Source: JAEUMD01 sp937950105 (lineage in GTDB: Bacteria; Pseudomonadota; Alphaproteobacteria; Rhizobiales; Hyphomicrobiaceae). From it: a stretch of 64,000 nucleotides of DNA. The notes below the pieces were generated by a model, which was not told the DNA's origin, made no database searches, and was given only the letters and a program-made list of their open reading frames with translations. The DNA is taken from positions 45,852-109,851 of the forward strand of contig DAISIT010000002.1 of NCBI GenBank assembly GCA_036821845.1. The letters run 5' to 3'. Below are positions 47,797 to 56,556 of this stretch, one piece after another. Each line of letters begins with the position of its first letter. The first letter of the stretch is position 1. Both the position numbers and the translations under genes were made by a program.

Positions 47797-48607
47797 CGGC
47801 GAAAGCCTTTCGTGTCTTGGCGAACCAGAGATAGCCCAGGATCGCGACCGCGCCGCCCACGCCGGCGTAAATCGCCAACCCGACCGCGTCGGGAGCCTGG
47901 CCGAAGAGCAGGGCGCGCCGCGCCTGCTCCATCGGGAACGTCAGCGGGTTGAGCCAGATCCAGGCACGAAATTCCTCCGGCAAGGTCCCGGCAGGGTAGA
48001 ACAAGGGAGACAGGAACATCAGCATCGTAATGGCTATACCGACGACCTGGGCGATGTCGCGCACGAAGGTGCCAAAGGACGCGAGAAACCACATCAGCCC
48101 AAGCATGAGCATCACGAATGGCGCCAGGATGACAGGAAACCACAAGCCCACCCAGTGGAGGTCGACCTGGAGCAGGAAAGCCATGATGAGGAAGACCGCG
48201 ATGCCTACCGCCAGGTTGAACAGTGCGACGAGCAGGGCCACCAGGGGCAGGATCTCGAGCGGGAATACCAATTTCTTCACATAGTTGGCGTTCGCGAGGA
48301 TCAACGTGGGCGCGCGGCCGACGGCCTCGCTGAACAAGTTGTAAACCAGGAGACCAATGAACAAGGCCATGGTGAAGTTGATCGGGGCCTGCCCGGTTTC
48401 CGCCCACCGGGTCCGAAAGAGGGTCCCAAACACGAAGCTGTAGATCGCGACGGTCAATAGCGTCTGGACGACGTACCAGCCGATGCCGCCGAACGACCCC
48501 TTGTAACGCGCCTCGATTTCCCGTCGGGCCAGCGCCATGATGAGGGGCCAGCGGTTCAGGAGGCCGCTAATCCCCGTCCTCGCTTCGGCTGTTGCTTGCA
48601 CGCTCAT
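47786..48607 (-). CDS. wzm: Polysaccharide ABC exporter permease (Wzm type)
   Basis: ABC-2 type permease of 273 residues with six hydrophobic helices and FYPAGTLPEEFRAWIWLNPLT before the last pair, as in Wzm/KpsM. ATG 48607 has GGAGAG before it and overlaps the stop of the epimerase gene by four bases; a 15-codon longer frame is not needed. Partner of the downstream Wzt. Confidence 0.92.
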   Translation of the reverse strand: MSVQATAEARTGISGLLNRWPLIMALARREIEARYKGSFGGIGWYVVQTLLTVAIYSFVFGTLFRTRWAETGQAPINFTMALFIGLLVYNLFSEAVGRAPTLILANANYVKKLVFPLEILPLVALLVALFNLAVGIAVFLIMAFLLQVDLHWVGLWFPVILAPFVMLMLGLMWFLASFGTFVRDIAQVVGIAITMLMFLSPLFYPAGTLPEEFRAWIWLNPLTFPMEQARRALLFGQAPDAVGLAIYAGVGGAVAILGYLWFAKTRKAFADVL

Positions 48608-49734
48608 CTCTCCAGGCTTCCGTTGGCGTCCCGCGTCAGGAAGTTGTAGCACAGGTCCACGATACGGCGGGCCGCCTGCCCGTCCCCGTAGGGCGAACCG
48701 CCCTTGGCCATTCTAGCGTATTCCGCCTCGTCCGTGAGCAGACGCTTCGTCTCGCGGACGATCGTCGCCCTATCGGTTCCAACCAAACGAGCGACCCCCG
48801 CCTGTACAGCTTCGGGACGTTCTGTTTCCTCACGCAAGACCAGAACGGGCTTGCCTAAGGCTGGCGCCTCCTCCTGTATGCCGCCACTGTCGGTGAGAAT
48901 CAACGTGGAGCGCTTCATCAGCATTACGAGATCCTGGTAGTCAGCCGGCGGGATTAGGTGCACCCGGTCCATGCCCGTCAGTGTGGCTTCAACCGGCCCG
49001 CGGATGTTCGGGTTGGGATGAACCGGATAGACAAACTCTAGATCAGGAAGACTGTCGTGGAGATCCCGGATCGCGTTGCAGATGGACAGGATAGGCTCAC
49101 CAAAGTTCTCGCGCCGATGCGCGGTCACCAGAATGAGGCGGCGGTCTGGCCTTGTCGGATAGGGGCATTGAATGTCGCGCTTCGCAACGTCCAGAAGGGC
49201 GTCAACCACGGTGTTCCCGGTTGTGTAAACGACGCTCTCCCGCACGCCCTCAGCAAGAAGATTGGCCCGTGCCTGTTCGGTCGGAGCAAAGTGGATACCG
49301 CTCACCAAGCTTGTGACGACACGGTTCAATTCCTCCGGAAAGGGACGATGGATATCATGGGTACGAAGACCTGCCTCGACATGACCCACTGATATCTGCC
49401 TGTAGAATGCCGCTAGTGCTGCTACCATCACGGATGTTGTATCTCCCTGCACAAGCATCAGGTCGCATCCCTGAGAAGCCAATAAAGGATCAAACTTCGC
49501 AAATATCTTGCTGGTCAGCCCGGCGAGGCTTTGATTTGGTTCCATTACTTCGAGATCGTAATCAATCTGAATTGCAAAAAGTCTGAATATTTGTTGCACC
49601 AATTCGCGATGCTGGCCAGTGCTCACGACAGTTACATTCGCCCAATCTTGTTTCAAAAACTCTTTGATAACTGGAGCCATCTTGATACACTCAGGTCTGG
49701 TGCCTACCAAACACACAACTTTAAATCTCTTCAC
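48604..49734 (-). CDS. wecB: UDP-N-acetylglucosamine 2-epimerase (non-hydrolysing)
   Basis: A 376-residue enzyme converting UDP-GlcNAc to UDP-ManNAc. GTRPECIKMAPV at the N-terminus, VQGDTTSVMVAALAAFY, HVEAGLRTHD, PEELNRV and TDSGGIQEEAPALGKPVLVLR are family signatures. The GTG at 49734, nine bases after AAGGA, gives the standard length; a TTG 20 codons earlier is the only upstream alternative. First gene of the minus-strand export operon. Its 5' end and promoter lie in AT-rich DNA next to the prophage border. Confidence 0.93.
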   Translation of the reverse strand: MKRFKVVCLVGTRPECIKMAPVIKEFLKQDWANVTVVSTGQHRELVQQIFRLFAIQIDYDLEVMEPNQSLAGLTSKIFAKFDPLLASQGCDLMLVQGDTTSVMVAALAAFYRQISVGHVEAGLRTHDIHRPFPEELNRVVTSLVSGIHFAPTEQARANLLAEGVRESVVYTTGNTVVDALLDVAKRDIQCPYPTRPDRRLILVTAHRRENFGEPILSICNAIRDLHDSLPDLEFVYPVHPNPNIRGPVEATLTGMDRVHLIPPADYQDLVMLMKRSTLILTDSGGIQEEAPALGKPVLVLREETERPEAVQAGVARLVGTDRATIVRETKRLLTDEAEYARMAKGGSPYGDGQAARRIVDLCYNFLTRDANGSLER

Positions 49735-49798
49735 GGTAAAAAATCCTTGCTTGTATTCATTCTTCAAGTTGGGTTGGATTATACAAAACACCAAATGA

Positions 49799-49818
49799 AT
49801 TCAATCACAAAATTGAAT
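49799..49818. repeat. AT-rich inverted repeat at island/prophage border
   Basis: ATTCAAT (49799-49805) and ATTGAAT (49812-49818) form a perfect 7-bp stem with loop CACAAA. It sits exactly where composition changes from AT-rich to GC-rich. It may be a terminator on the plus strand (followed by CTTTTC) or part of a junction; neither is proven. Confidence 0.55.
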
Positions 49819-49920
49819 CTTTTCGCCCGGGGCAGCGCCTGCTTTGCGGCCAGCGGCGAAGATCGCCGCGGTGGCGACGACCACCGCGACGATGAGGGCC
49901 AGGGCGAACCAGCCGGTCAC
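49801..49920 (-). CDS. Small membrane protein at prophage end, possibly truncated
   Basis: A 39-residue frame whose GTG start overlaps the stop of the 65-residue holin-like gene (GTGA). One hydrophobic helix (FALALIVAVVVATAAIFAA) and a basic GRKAG follow. The last residues (KIQFCD) come from AT-rich DNA past the composition border, so the original C-terminus may have been lost at the junction. No family recognised. Confidence 0.45.
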   Translation of the reverse strand: MTGWFALALIVAVVVATAAIFAAGRKAGAAPGEKIQFCD

Positions 49921-50114
49921 TTGCTCGCCCCGGTGATCCCGGCGCGCAGGGTGCCGAGGCCGAGCGCGGCGAGGATCTGGGTGAGCCAGTCGGAACCGAC
50001 ATCGACGCCTGGCACATCGATGCCGAGGCCCTTCTCGACGACGACCACCAGCACGAGCACGGCGGCGATGATGTAGGTGCGGTAGCCCGCACCGAACTGA
50101 AGAACGGCGTTCAT
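49917..50114 (-). CDS. Small holin-like membrane protein
   Basis: A 65-residue protein with one strong hydrophobic helix (YIIAAVLVLVVVVEKG, about 12-28) and a second weaker amphipathic segment (LTQILAALGLGTLRAG). AAGGAG stands seven bases before the ATG. It directly follows the endolysin gene, so a holin or lysis accessory role is likely; sequence alone does not prove it. Confidence 0.7.
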   Translation of the reverse strand: MNAVLQFGAGYRTYIIAAVLVLVVVVEKGLGIDVPGVDVGSDWLTQILAALGLGTLRAGITGASK

Positions 50115-50139
50115 GGAAATCTCCTTGGTTGGGGTTGGA

Positions 50140-50709
50140 TCAGGCCTCGTTGACGGAGAGGCTTCCGCTCGCGGCGAGGGCGATGGGTCGAACGTTGACG
50201 GGCTGGGCGCGATAGGGCGGGCGGCGCACCGCCACGAGCCGGTTGCGCGACAGCCGCGTGATCGAGACGCGATCGGATTGATTGCCGCCGAGAACGTGGA
50301 AGGCAGAGGCGTCGTGGCCGACATAGAGGCCGACGTGCCCGCCGCCCTTACGCTTGAAGACGAGCACGTCGCCCAGCGCCGCAGCGCCCTTCGGAACCGA
50401 CGTGCCGAACGCCGCCCATTCGAGCGCCGAGAGATAGAGGCGCGGCGGATTGCGCTCGGGGCGGCGTTCGATGTTGGCGCGGTGCGCGACAATCGCCATG
50501 AACAGGCCGCACCACGGGATCGCGTCGTGGCGATAGGCGCCTGAATACACGCGGCCGATGCCGGCAGCTTCGAGTTCCGCTTGCCAGCCGATGATCTTCG
50601 GATTGTCGGCGTCTCCCGGTGCTTCGAGGATGCCGTAGTCCTTCAACGCCTCGACGATCATGCGCGGGCCGGGCTCGGCTTCGAGCCATCGGTATTGGGC
50701 AGGCAACAT
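50140..50709 (-). CDS. Phage peptidoglycan hydrolase-like protein (TIGR02594/CHAP type)
   Basis: A 189-residue Cys/His amidase-like protein: IPWCGLFMAIVAHRAN with the presumed catalytic Cys, then GGGHVGLYVGHDASAFHVLGG in part with the His, and the family's GGNQSDRVSI. The N-terminal 60 residues (LPAQYRWLEAEPGPRMIVEA) match the substrate-side helix region. No signal peptide, so a holin would be needed. It probably acts as endolysin. A terminator-like hairpin precedes it. Confidence 0.83.
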   Translation of the reverse strand: MLPAQYRWLEAEPGPRMIVEALKDYGILEAPGDADNPKIIGWQAELEAAGIGRVYSGAYRHDAIPWCGLFMAIVAHRANIERRPERNPPRLYLSALEWAAFGTSVPKGAAALGDVLVFKRKGGGHVGLYVGHDASAFHVLGGNQSDRVSITRLSRNRLVAVRRPPYRAQPVNVRPIALAASGSLSVNEA

Positions 50710-50729
50710 GGTGACCTCCAGAAAAGACG

Positions 50730-50752
50730 AAGCCCGCCGGAGGGGCGGGCTT
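50730..50752 (-). terminator. Terminator-like hairpin between tail and lysis genes
   Basis: Perfect 9-bp stem AAGCCCGCC (50730-50738) / GGCGGGCTT (50744-50752) with a five-base loop. On the minus strand it is followed by CGTCTTTTC. It would reduce read-through from the tail operon into the lysis genes, so those may have their own promoter. Confidence 0.65.
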
Positions 50753-50787
50753 TCGGTCGGGTTGCGGTTGGGGTTGATGTCGGCGGA

Positions 50788-51120
50788 TCAGGTGTGTTTG
50801 CGGCCGTCCTCATTGCTTTCCAGGCGGTCGATGCGTTCGCGGAACTCACCCATCGTCGCTTTGATCTGGGCGATGTCGGTGCGGGCCTCGGCCACGACCC
50901 TGCGCCCGGCGATGTCGTTCGAGACATCCTCCTTGATCGCGGTGATCTCCTTCGCGTTGGCGGCAAACGTGGCGTCAATCAGCGTGAAGCGCTGTGACAA
51001 CCACCACGCCACGCGGACGAGGAAGACGATCAGGATCAGAAGTTCGAGGATCAGGCTGCCGACAACGACCCACGTCAGCGTGAGCGCGTCGGCGCCGACC
51101 GAGATCGGAGCGGCGGACAT
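50788..51120 (-). CDS. Phage membrane-anchored coiled-coil protein
   Basis: A 110-residue protein with one N-terminal transmembrane helix (LTWVVVGSLILELLILIVFLV in part, about 14-36) and a long charged helix (about 50-105: EITAIKEDVSNDIAGRRVVA, RERIDRLESNEDG). The layout resembles inner-membrane spanins or tail-associated anchors, but no lipoprotein partner is seen. Not assigned. It follows the DUF2793 gene by 24 bp. Confidence 0.7.
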   Translation of the reverse strand: MSAAPISVGADALTLTWVVVGSLILELLILIVFLVRVAWWLSQRFTLIDATFAANAKEITAIKEDVSNDIAGRRVVAEARTDIAQIKATMGEFRERIDRLESNEDGRKHT

Positions 51121-51144
51121 CGAGGGTTCCTTCTTTGGTAGGGA

Positions 51145-51843
51145 TCAGGACGAAGGCGCGGTGAAGGCGAGCGCGTAGAGCACGACGCGCACCTTTCCGC
51201 CGGTGAAGTTGCCGCCGGCCGCGGTGATGCGGATCGGCGTGTTGGCATAGAAGGCGGTCGGGCCGATCACGCCGATGTTGTTCGAACCGAGCGCGATGCC
51301 GAGCGAGCCGCCAAACTGGCTGGTGTTGCCGGCGACGCCGACGCCGTAGGATGTCGCGCCGGTGATCGCCTGCATGGTTCGCGAGGCGACAGCGAGAACG
51401 ATCATGCGATCGGCGATCACGGCGGTGGTGGCATCGACGAAGGCGCCGGTGAGCGTCAGCTCCTGTTCGAGCGCCACAAGCCGTATCGCGCCGCCATTGG
51501 CCGTGCCAACGATCCGGTCGCGCCAGGCGCCGTCGGTCCACACGACGGTGAGGCGCTCGTCCTCGACATGGACGCGCCAGCCGACGACAGGCACGAAGAA
51601 CGCCCAGGCACCCTCGCGCCAAAAGGCGATCCTGTCGGTCTGGCCAGCCCAGACGCCGGTTGCGCCGGACGGGACGATCCAGCGATCGCCATTGGCCGGG
51701 CTTCCCGGCGGCGTCGCCAGCGTCCGGCTCTTGACGCTTGTTTGCACCAGCGCGTCGAGGCGCAGCAGCGCCTCGTTGTGGGCAATCTCCTTCTGCGCCT
51801 GCCCTTGCGCGAGCGTGGGCAGGCCGAGGTTCGGCGTCGGCAT
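51145..51843 (-). CDS. DUF2793 phage tail-associated protein
   Basis: A 232-residue protein with the DUF2793 N-terminal signature LGLPTLAQGQAQKEIAHNEA. The central region (about 40-110) is a beta-rich module, and the C-terminal 110 residues are Gly/Ala/Thr-rich and resemble a tail fibre or receptor-contact region. It follows the baseplate hub by 12 bp, the usual site for a distal tail protein. The last part is the likely host-range determinant (inference). Confidence 0.83.
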   Translation of the reverse strand: MPTPNLGLPTLAQGQAQKEIAHNEALLRLDALVQTSVKSRTLATPPGSPANGDRWIVPSGATGVWAGQTDRIAFWREGAWAFFVPVVGWRVHVEDERLTVVWTDGAWRDRIVGTANGGAIRLVALEQELTLTGAFVDATTAVIADRMIVLAVASRTMQAITGATSYGVGVAGNTSQFGGSLGIALGSNNIGVIGPTAFYANTPIRITAAGGNFTGGKVRVVLYALAFTAPSS

Positions 51844-51855
51844 TTTGATTGTCCT

Positions 51856-54800
51856 TCAGATGATGGCGGTGCCCGGCCAGCCGCGCCCGACCGAGGCGGA
51901 AAGCTGGTAGACGCGCACCGAGACCGCGCTTTGCGCTGATCCGAAATCCGCGACCTGCTGGGCGGCGGAGTAGCCGGCGGTCGGCGTGGTCGTAGCGATG
52001 GTTCGGACGACGTTCGCGCCGTTCATCACATCGACTTCGTAGCGCTCGCTTTCCTCGTTGAGCGGAACATCGACGCCATCCGCCCAGACGCCGCCGAAGC
52101 GGGTGCGCCGAACCCATGTGATGGTGAGATCGCCGCCGCCATTGCGCGCGCCCGCGATCTGAACCGGCGACCACGGCATGCGGCCGACAGCCTTCGCGGC
52201 GAATGTGGTCTGTTGCCAGGCGGGATCGGCGATATCGAGCGCCTGCGGTCCCCACCGATAGAAGCGGGCCGCGAGGCGTTCGGCGGGCTTGCCGTCGATC
52301 TTGGCGACCGCTTCGTTCAACAGAACCACCGGCGCGCCGATGGCCAGCGGCGAGCGGATCGCGTGCTCGGTGCCGAGGCGTCCGCGGAGCAGCTTCGTCA
52401 GCCGATAGGTCAGCGATCCGGTCAGGACCGCATCGGCGAACTGGACGATCTCCCAATCGCCGTCGGGCGTGCCGAGCGCCAGGCTGTTCGTGCCGCCGCT
52501 CAGGATCGTGTCGGGCGTCGCGCTCGCGAGCTCCGCGGCATAGAGCTTCACCTCGAGGACGGAACCTTCGTCCCAATACTCCGTCGGCCCGGCGGGAAAC
52601 GGCTGGATGGTTTCGCCAACGGTGGCCCGCACGGCGAGCGTCGTGTCGAGCACGAAATCGGACCCGGTGGCGCTGTCCATCAACACGACGCCGCCCCAGG
52701 GCGACGCCGATGCCGCGGCATAGGGCGAGAAGCCGTCGTCGGTGTCGCGCAGCAGCGGCAGGTCCATCAGCCGCAAGACCGCTGCGCCATAGATCGGCGG
52801 CGGCGTGAGCGTCGGCGGCGCGATGCCGTTCAGCGGAGGCGCATAGATCGCCGCTTCCGCGCGCACGGCTTCGGCTTCGCGCGCGCCCTTGTCGAGCACG
52901 CGCGTCAGCCGGAACGACCGCGCCCTGCCGTTGATGACGAGATCGATCACGTCGCCCGGATCGAGTGCGATGCGCGAGGGCGGCAGCGCCAGTTGCGCGG
53001 TTTCGCGGGCAACCCAAGCTTCCACCAGCGAGCGATCGGCGATCGATTGCGCCTGAACCTGATCCATCACCAGCGCGAGCCGCAGATCGCTCTTGCGTTC
53101 GGAATAGCCGGCAAGGCGCGTCGCCGAGACCGCGCCGGATTTATATTCGTCCACGGCGTCGGTGAAGCCGACCGCCACCTCGTTCGGCAGTTCGGTTTCC
53201 TGGCCGCGCGTCAGCGTGATCTCTTCGCCCTGATCGGGAACAGCAAGTTCGGCCAAGGTCAGTGTCGCGACCGAGGCCCGCCCGCGCGGCACGAAGCGGA
53301 TCACGCCGTCGGTTTCGACCGCATCGAAGGAATAGGCGGATGCCAGCGCTTCGATCTCCGCGCGCGGGCTCATCGGCCGGTCGCGCAGATATCCGGTGAC
53401 GACGCCGACCAGCGCTGACACATCGTAAGCCGTGAAGCCGACGCGCCGGCAGCGTTCGGCAACGAGTGCCGCCAGATCGGCGAGACCGACCTTGCCGTTC
53501 AACCAATGGCCGAGCGGATAAAGATCACCGTCCGACCAGAGATCGGCGCGACCCGGCCAGGCGGGATAGGGACGCGCGTCCCATGTCCAGATGCCGAAGG
53601 CCTCGATCATCCGGCCGCTATAGACGCCAGAAACCGGATTATTGGCGCCTGAAGGCGCCCAATAGCTCAAGACCGCTTCAAGCGCGCGGCGCTGAATCAG
53701 ATCGTCGCGCGTGCCCTTCGAGAAGTAGGGCAAGAAACTTTCGGACGATTTCGGATCATAGAAGACGTTGGGCTGGTTCGCGCCCTTGTCTGCCGAGGGC
53801 ACGCCGAGCTCGCAGAACCAGATCGGCTTCATCTGCGCCAGCCACGCGGTCGGCGATCCGCTTTCAACGCCGCCCGGGCGGTCGTAATGCCGGTTCAGCC
53901 ACCAGTTCCGCAGATCCTTCGACCGGAACACCCATGGCTTGCCATAGGCGCCGTCGGTGATGGTGGTGCGGGTCTGGTTGTTGCGCGCCGTGTCGCTCGC
54001 ATAGAACCAGCTGAAGAACTCGCCGCCCTCGATGTTCGATTGCAGATAGGCGCGATCATAGATCGACGGCGCGCCCGCGATGCGGTCGAGGTGCCCGGTG
54101 CCGTCGCGCCAATCGGCGAGCGGCGCATACCAGTCGATGCCGACGAAATCGATGTTGCTGTCGGCCCAGAGTGGATCGAGATGGAAGAAGACATCGTTCG
54201 ATCCGTCGGCGGGCCGATAGCCGTTGTAGTCGGACCAATCGGCGGCGTAGCTCACTTTCACACCGCCGCCGAGAATGCCCTTCACATCGGCGGCGAGGGT
54301 CTTGAGCCGGGCGACGGCAGGGAAGTTGGTGGCGCTGTCGCGGACCGAACAGAGCGCCCGGAACTCCGATCCGATCAGGAAGGCGTCGATGGTCCCGGCA
54401 TCGATCGCGTTCACCGCCGCGCAGAGCTTGGCATAGTGCAGGATGAACCGGCGCAGGCCCCATTCGGCCGGGCCGGAATAGCTGGTCGTCACTGTATCGG
54501 TGCTGGCGTTGACCGACACCGAGACGTGTGAGGCGAGGCAGGCGCCAAAAAAGGAAGCGACCTGCGTTCCCGCCGTCGCGGTCTTGTCCACCGTGCCGGG
54601 TTGGCCGGCGGCCGGGTGGCAGGTGATCCTCCCGCGCCAGGGATAGACGGGCTGGCCGGTGCCGCCATAAGGGTTCGGCAGCGCATTGCCGGCGGGCACG
54701 TCCATGAACACGAACGGATAGAAGACAACCGCATAGCCGCGCGCCTTCAGATCGCGGATTGCGCGCACGACCGTATCGTCCGACGGCGTGCCGCCATAGG

Positions 54801-55797
54801 CGGGCTTGCCCGAGCTGAGCGACATCACGAGTGCGCCGGATCGCGCAAGGCCGTGCACCATCCAGGCATCGGGCGTCGTTATCTTGTTCGCGACTTCGAC
54901 CTTCGGGCGGATCGTGCAGGAGCCACAGCGCAGATCGTCCCCAAACCAGCCGACCACCAGAAACACCGTATCCACGCTGGGCAGAGAGGCTTTCAGGTCG
55001 TCGAGCGCCACCGACCAGTCGGAGGTCGAGCGCCCGGCGCTGTCGTTCTCGGGCGTGGTCGAGCCGCCGCCGAGATCGCGCTTCTGGACCTTGGTGTCAT
55101 AGCTACGCTCGCCTGCGCCGGGGATCATGGTCACGGCGCGCACGATGGTCTCAAGGCTGTCGCCGGATGTGGACGACACGCGCCGGAACACCTCGAAGGT
55201 CAGCTGCGGCAGGCGGTTGCCGAACTTTTCCAGCGCAAGATTGTCGAACACGACATAGGCCGTGCCGCGATAGGCGGGCGCGTTACCGGTGCCTTCGACG
55301 CCTTCGATCAGCGGATCGGGCGACTGGCTCGTCGTGCCGCGATAGACCCGCATGGTGATGCCCGCGAGCGAGAGCGGCTTGCCGTCGGCCCAGATGCGGC
55401 CGATCCGGTCGATCGGCCCCTCACAGAGCCCGACCGCGAAGTTCGCGAAATAGGAATAGGTCGTGGACGTGACCGATCCGCCGCCACCCTTGCCGCCGCC
55501 AGAGCGCTGCGTGGTCGTGGTCGCCACCTCCTTGAACTTCGTCGCCCAAATGATCTGGCCCGCGATCCGCACCCGGCCGGCGATCTCGGGGATCGCCGCG
55601 CCTTCGGTCGAAGCCTGAACCTGCAAGCTGTCGAGGCGCGGCCCTTCCTGCGTCGTGTTGCCCATCGACGGGCCGAACAAGCGGTTGTCGATGAAACTGC
55701 CGACAGCGGTCGCCGCCGCCGCAGCCGCGATCTGGACAAACACAGAGGCGCCCGCCGTCAGCGCGGAGGCCGCGGCGGTGAGAAGCAGAACAGCCAT
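51856..55797 (-). CDS. Phage baseplate hub/megatron protein with GTA TIM-barrel domain
   Basis: A 1,313-residue protein, close to the length of Rhodobacter GTA gp15. N-terminal hub region has a hydrophobic start (MAVLLLTAAASALTAG) and a Gly-rich loop (GGGKGGGGS near residue 100). A GTA TIM-barrel domain covers about 430-740 (VSYAADWSDYNGY, FVGIDWYAPLADWRDG), and a phage-tail_3 domain follows at about 800-1000 (LTRGQETELPNEVAVGFTDA). A beta-rich C-terminus ends it. The TIM barrel is glycosidase-like and may cut a surface glycan. It forms the tail tip with DUF2460, DUF2163 and NlpC/P60 proteins. Confidence 0.92.
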   Translation of the reverse strand: MAVLLLTAAASALTAGASVFVQIAAAAAATAVGSFIDNRLFGPSMGNTTQEGPRLDSLQVQASTEGAAIPEIAGRVRIAGQIIWATKFKEVATTTTQRSGGGKGGGGSVTSTTYSYFANFAVGLCEGPIDRIGRIWADGKPLSLAGITMRVYRGTTSQSPDPLIEGVEGTGNAPAYRGTAYVVFDNLALEKFGNRLPQLTFEVFRRVSSTSGDSLETIVRAVTMIPGAGERSYDTKVQKRDLGGGSTTPENDSAGRSTSDWSVALDDLKASLPSVDTVFLVVGWFGDDLRCGSCTIRPKVEVANKITTPDAWMVHGLARSGALVMSLSSGKPAYGGTPSDDTVVRAIRDLKARGYAVVFYPFVFMDVPAGNALPNPYGGTGQPVYPWRGRITCHPAAGQPGTVDKTATAGTQVASFFGACLASHVSVSVNASTDTVTTSYSGPAEWGLRRFILHYAKLCAAVNAIDAGTIDAFLIGSEFRALCSVRDSATNFPAVARLKTLAADVKGILGGGVKVSYAADWSDYNGYRPADGSNDVFFHLDPLWADSNIDFVGIDWYAPLADWRDGTGHLDRIAGAPSIYDRAYLQSNIEGGEFFSWFYASDTARNNQTRTTITDGAYGKPWVFRSKDLRNWWLNRHYDRPGGVESGSPTAWLAQMKPIWFCELGVPSADKGANQPNVFYDPKSSESFLPYFSKGTRDDLIQRRALEAVLSYWAPSGANNPVSGVYSGRMIEAFGIWTWDARPYPAWPGRADLWSDGDLYPLGHWLNGKVGLADLAALVAERCRRVGFTAYDVSALVGVVTGYLRDRPMSPRAEIEALASAYSFDAVETDGVIRFVPRGRASVATLTLAELAVPDQGEEITLTRGQETELPNEVAVGFTDAVDEYKSGAVSATRLAGYSERKSDLRLALVMDQVQAQSIADRSLVEAWVARETAQLALPPSRIALDPGDVIDLVINGRARSFRLTRVLDKGAREAEAVRAEAAIYAPPLNGIAPPTLTPPPIYGAAVLRLMDLPLLRDTDDGFSPYAAASASPWGGVVLMDSATGSDFVLDTTLAVRATVGETIQPFPAGPTEYWDEGSVLEVKLYAAELASATPDTILSGGTNSLALGTPDGDWEIVQFADAVLTGSLTYRLTKLLRGRLGTEHAIRSPLAIGAPVVLLNEAVAKIDGKPAERLAARFYRWGPQALDIADPAWQQTTFAAKAVGRMPWSPVQIAGARNGGGDLTITWVRRTRFGGVWADGVDVPLNEESERYEVDVMNGANVVRTIATTTPTAGYSAAQQVADFGSAQSAVSVRVYQLSASVGRGWPGTAII

Positions 55798-55870
55798 AGC
55801 GGATCAGGTGCTTTTTCTGTTTTGTTACTGGGGCTATTGATTGAAACAACTAACGGGACGGTTTGAATGC

Positions 55871-56134
55871 ATGTTCAGGGGGTTCTTCGATAAGTGGCGC
55901 GCGAGCCGGGCTCGCTGGAGAGCTGACGCACGGCGCTTGATTGCGTTCGAAAAGCGAACGGCATTCCATGCAGCACAAGTCGAGATCGCGCGGGCGCGGC
56001 ACCGTGGCGATCGATCTGAAGCATGGCACTGGGCGAAGGTTGCTGCCGAAGTAGCGCGCATTTGCCCTGAAGCCGACCTCGATGTCGAACGGAGCGTTGA
56101 AGCGATTCGGAAGGCTGGGTTCAATTACCGGTAG
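55871..56134 (+). CDS. Opposite-strand small gene inside tail operon (possible moron)
   Basis: An 87-residue frame on the plus strand, fitted into the only real gap of the tail module (55,798-56,124) and overlapping the NlpC/P60 gene end by ten bases. Mostly helical and highly basic (WRASRARWRADARR, HAAQVEIARARHRG, WAKVAAEVARI). ATG 55871 is preferred; a TTG at 55841 would add ten residues. Oriented against the structural operon, it could be expressed in the lysogen. No family recognised. Confidence 0.55.
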   Translation: MFRGFFDKWRASRARWRADARRLIAFEKRTAFHAAQVEIARARHRGDRSEAWHWAKVAAEVARICPEADLDVERSVEAIRKAGFNYR

Positions 56135-56556
56135 TCGGGAAATCGAAACGCAAATCGCAGGCGGTTGCGCCACCACGGCACGAGCGAAACTTCCGCCACC
56201 GGGTGGGACTCGATGGCGTGGATCATGCGATCAGGCGCGACGAGGATCGCGCAATGCTTGGCGGGCGCGTTGTCGTTGATGGCGAAGAGCAGGAGATCGC
56301 CGGGTTCGAAGGCATCCAGCGCCAGCGGGATCATGTGACGGCTGGCGGCATCGGCTAACGTCTCTTCACGCAGCGTCTCGGCCCAATCGCGCGAATAGGC
56401 AGGCGGGTCTTCGGGATCGACCCCATAGATCGCGCGCCAGACCCCGCGCACGAGGCCGAGGCAATCGCACCCGACGCCCTTGAGCGCCGCCTGATGGTGA
56501 TAAGGCGTGCCGATCCAGGCGCGCGCTTCGGCGATGATGGTCTCCCGGATCGTCAT
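56125..56556 (-). CDS. NlpC/P60 phage cell-wall peptidase
   Basis: A 143-residue NlpC/P60 family protein: GTPYHHQAALKGVGCDCLGLV with catalytic Cys, and KHCAILVAPDRMIHA with the His. It corresponds to GTA gp14, which digests peptidoglycan during DNA entry. Its ATG overlaps the stop of the DUF2163 gene by four bases, so tail-tip proteins are made together. Confidence 0.9.
   Translation of the reverse strand: MTIRETIIAEARAWIGTPYHHQAALKGVGCDCLGLVRGVWRAIYGVDPEDPPAYSRDWAETLREETLADAASRHMIPLALDAFEPGDLLLFAINDNAPAKHCAILVAPDRMIHAIESHPVAEVSLVPWWRNRLRFAFRFPDYR

Noticed and set aside
50975..53017. 680-codon minus-strand frame overlapping DUF2793 and hub genes
   Set aside because: Arg-rich out-of-frame reading of two genes that have clear products and normal starts.
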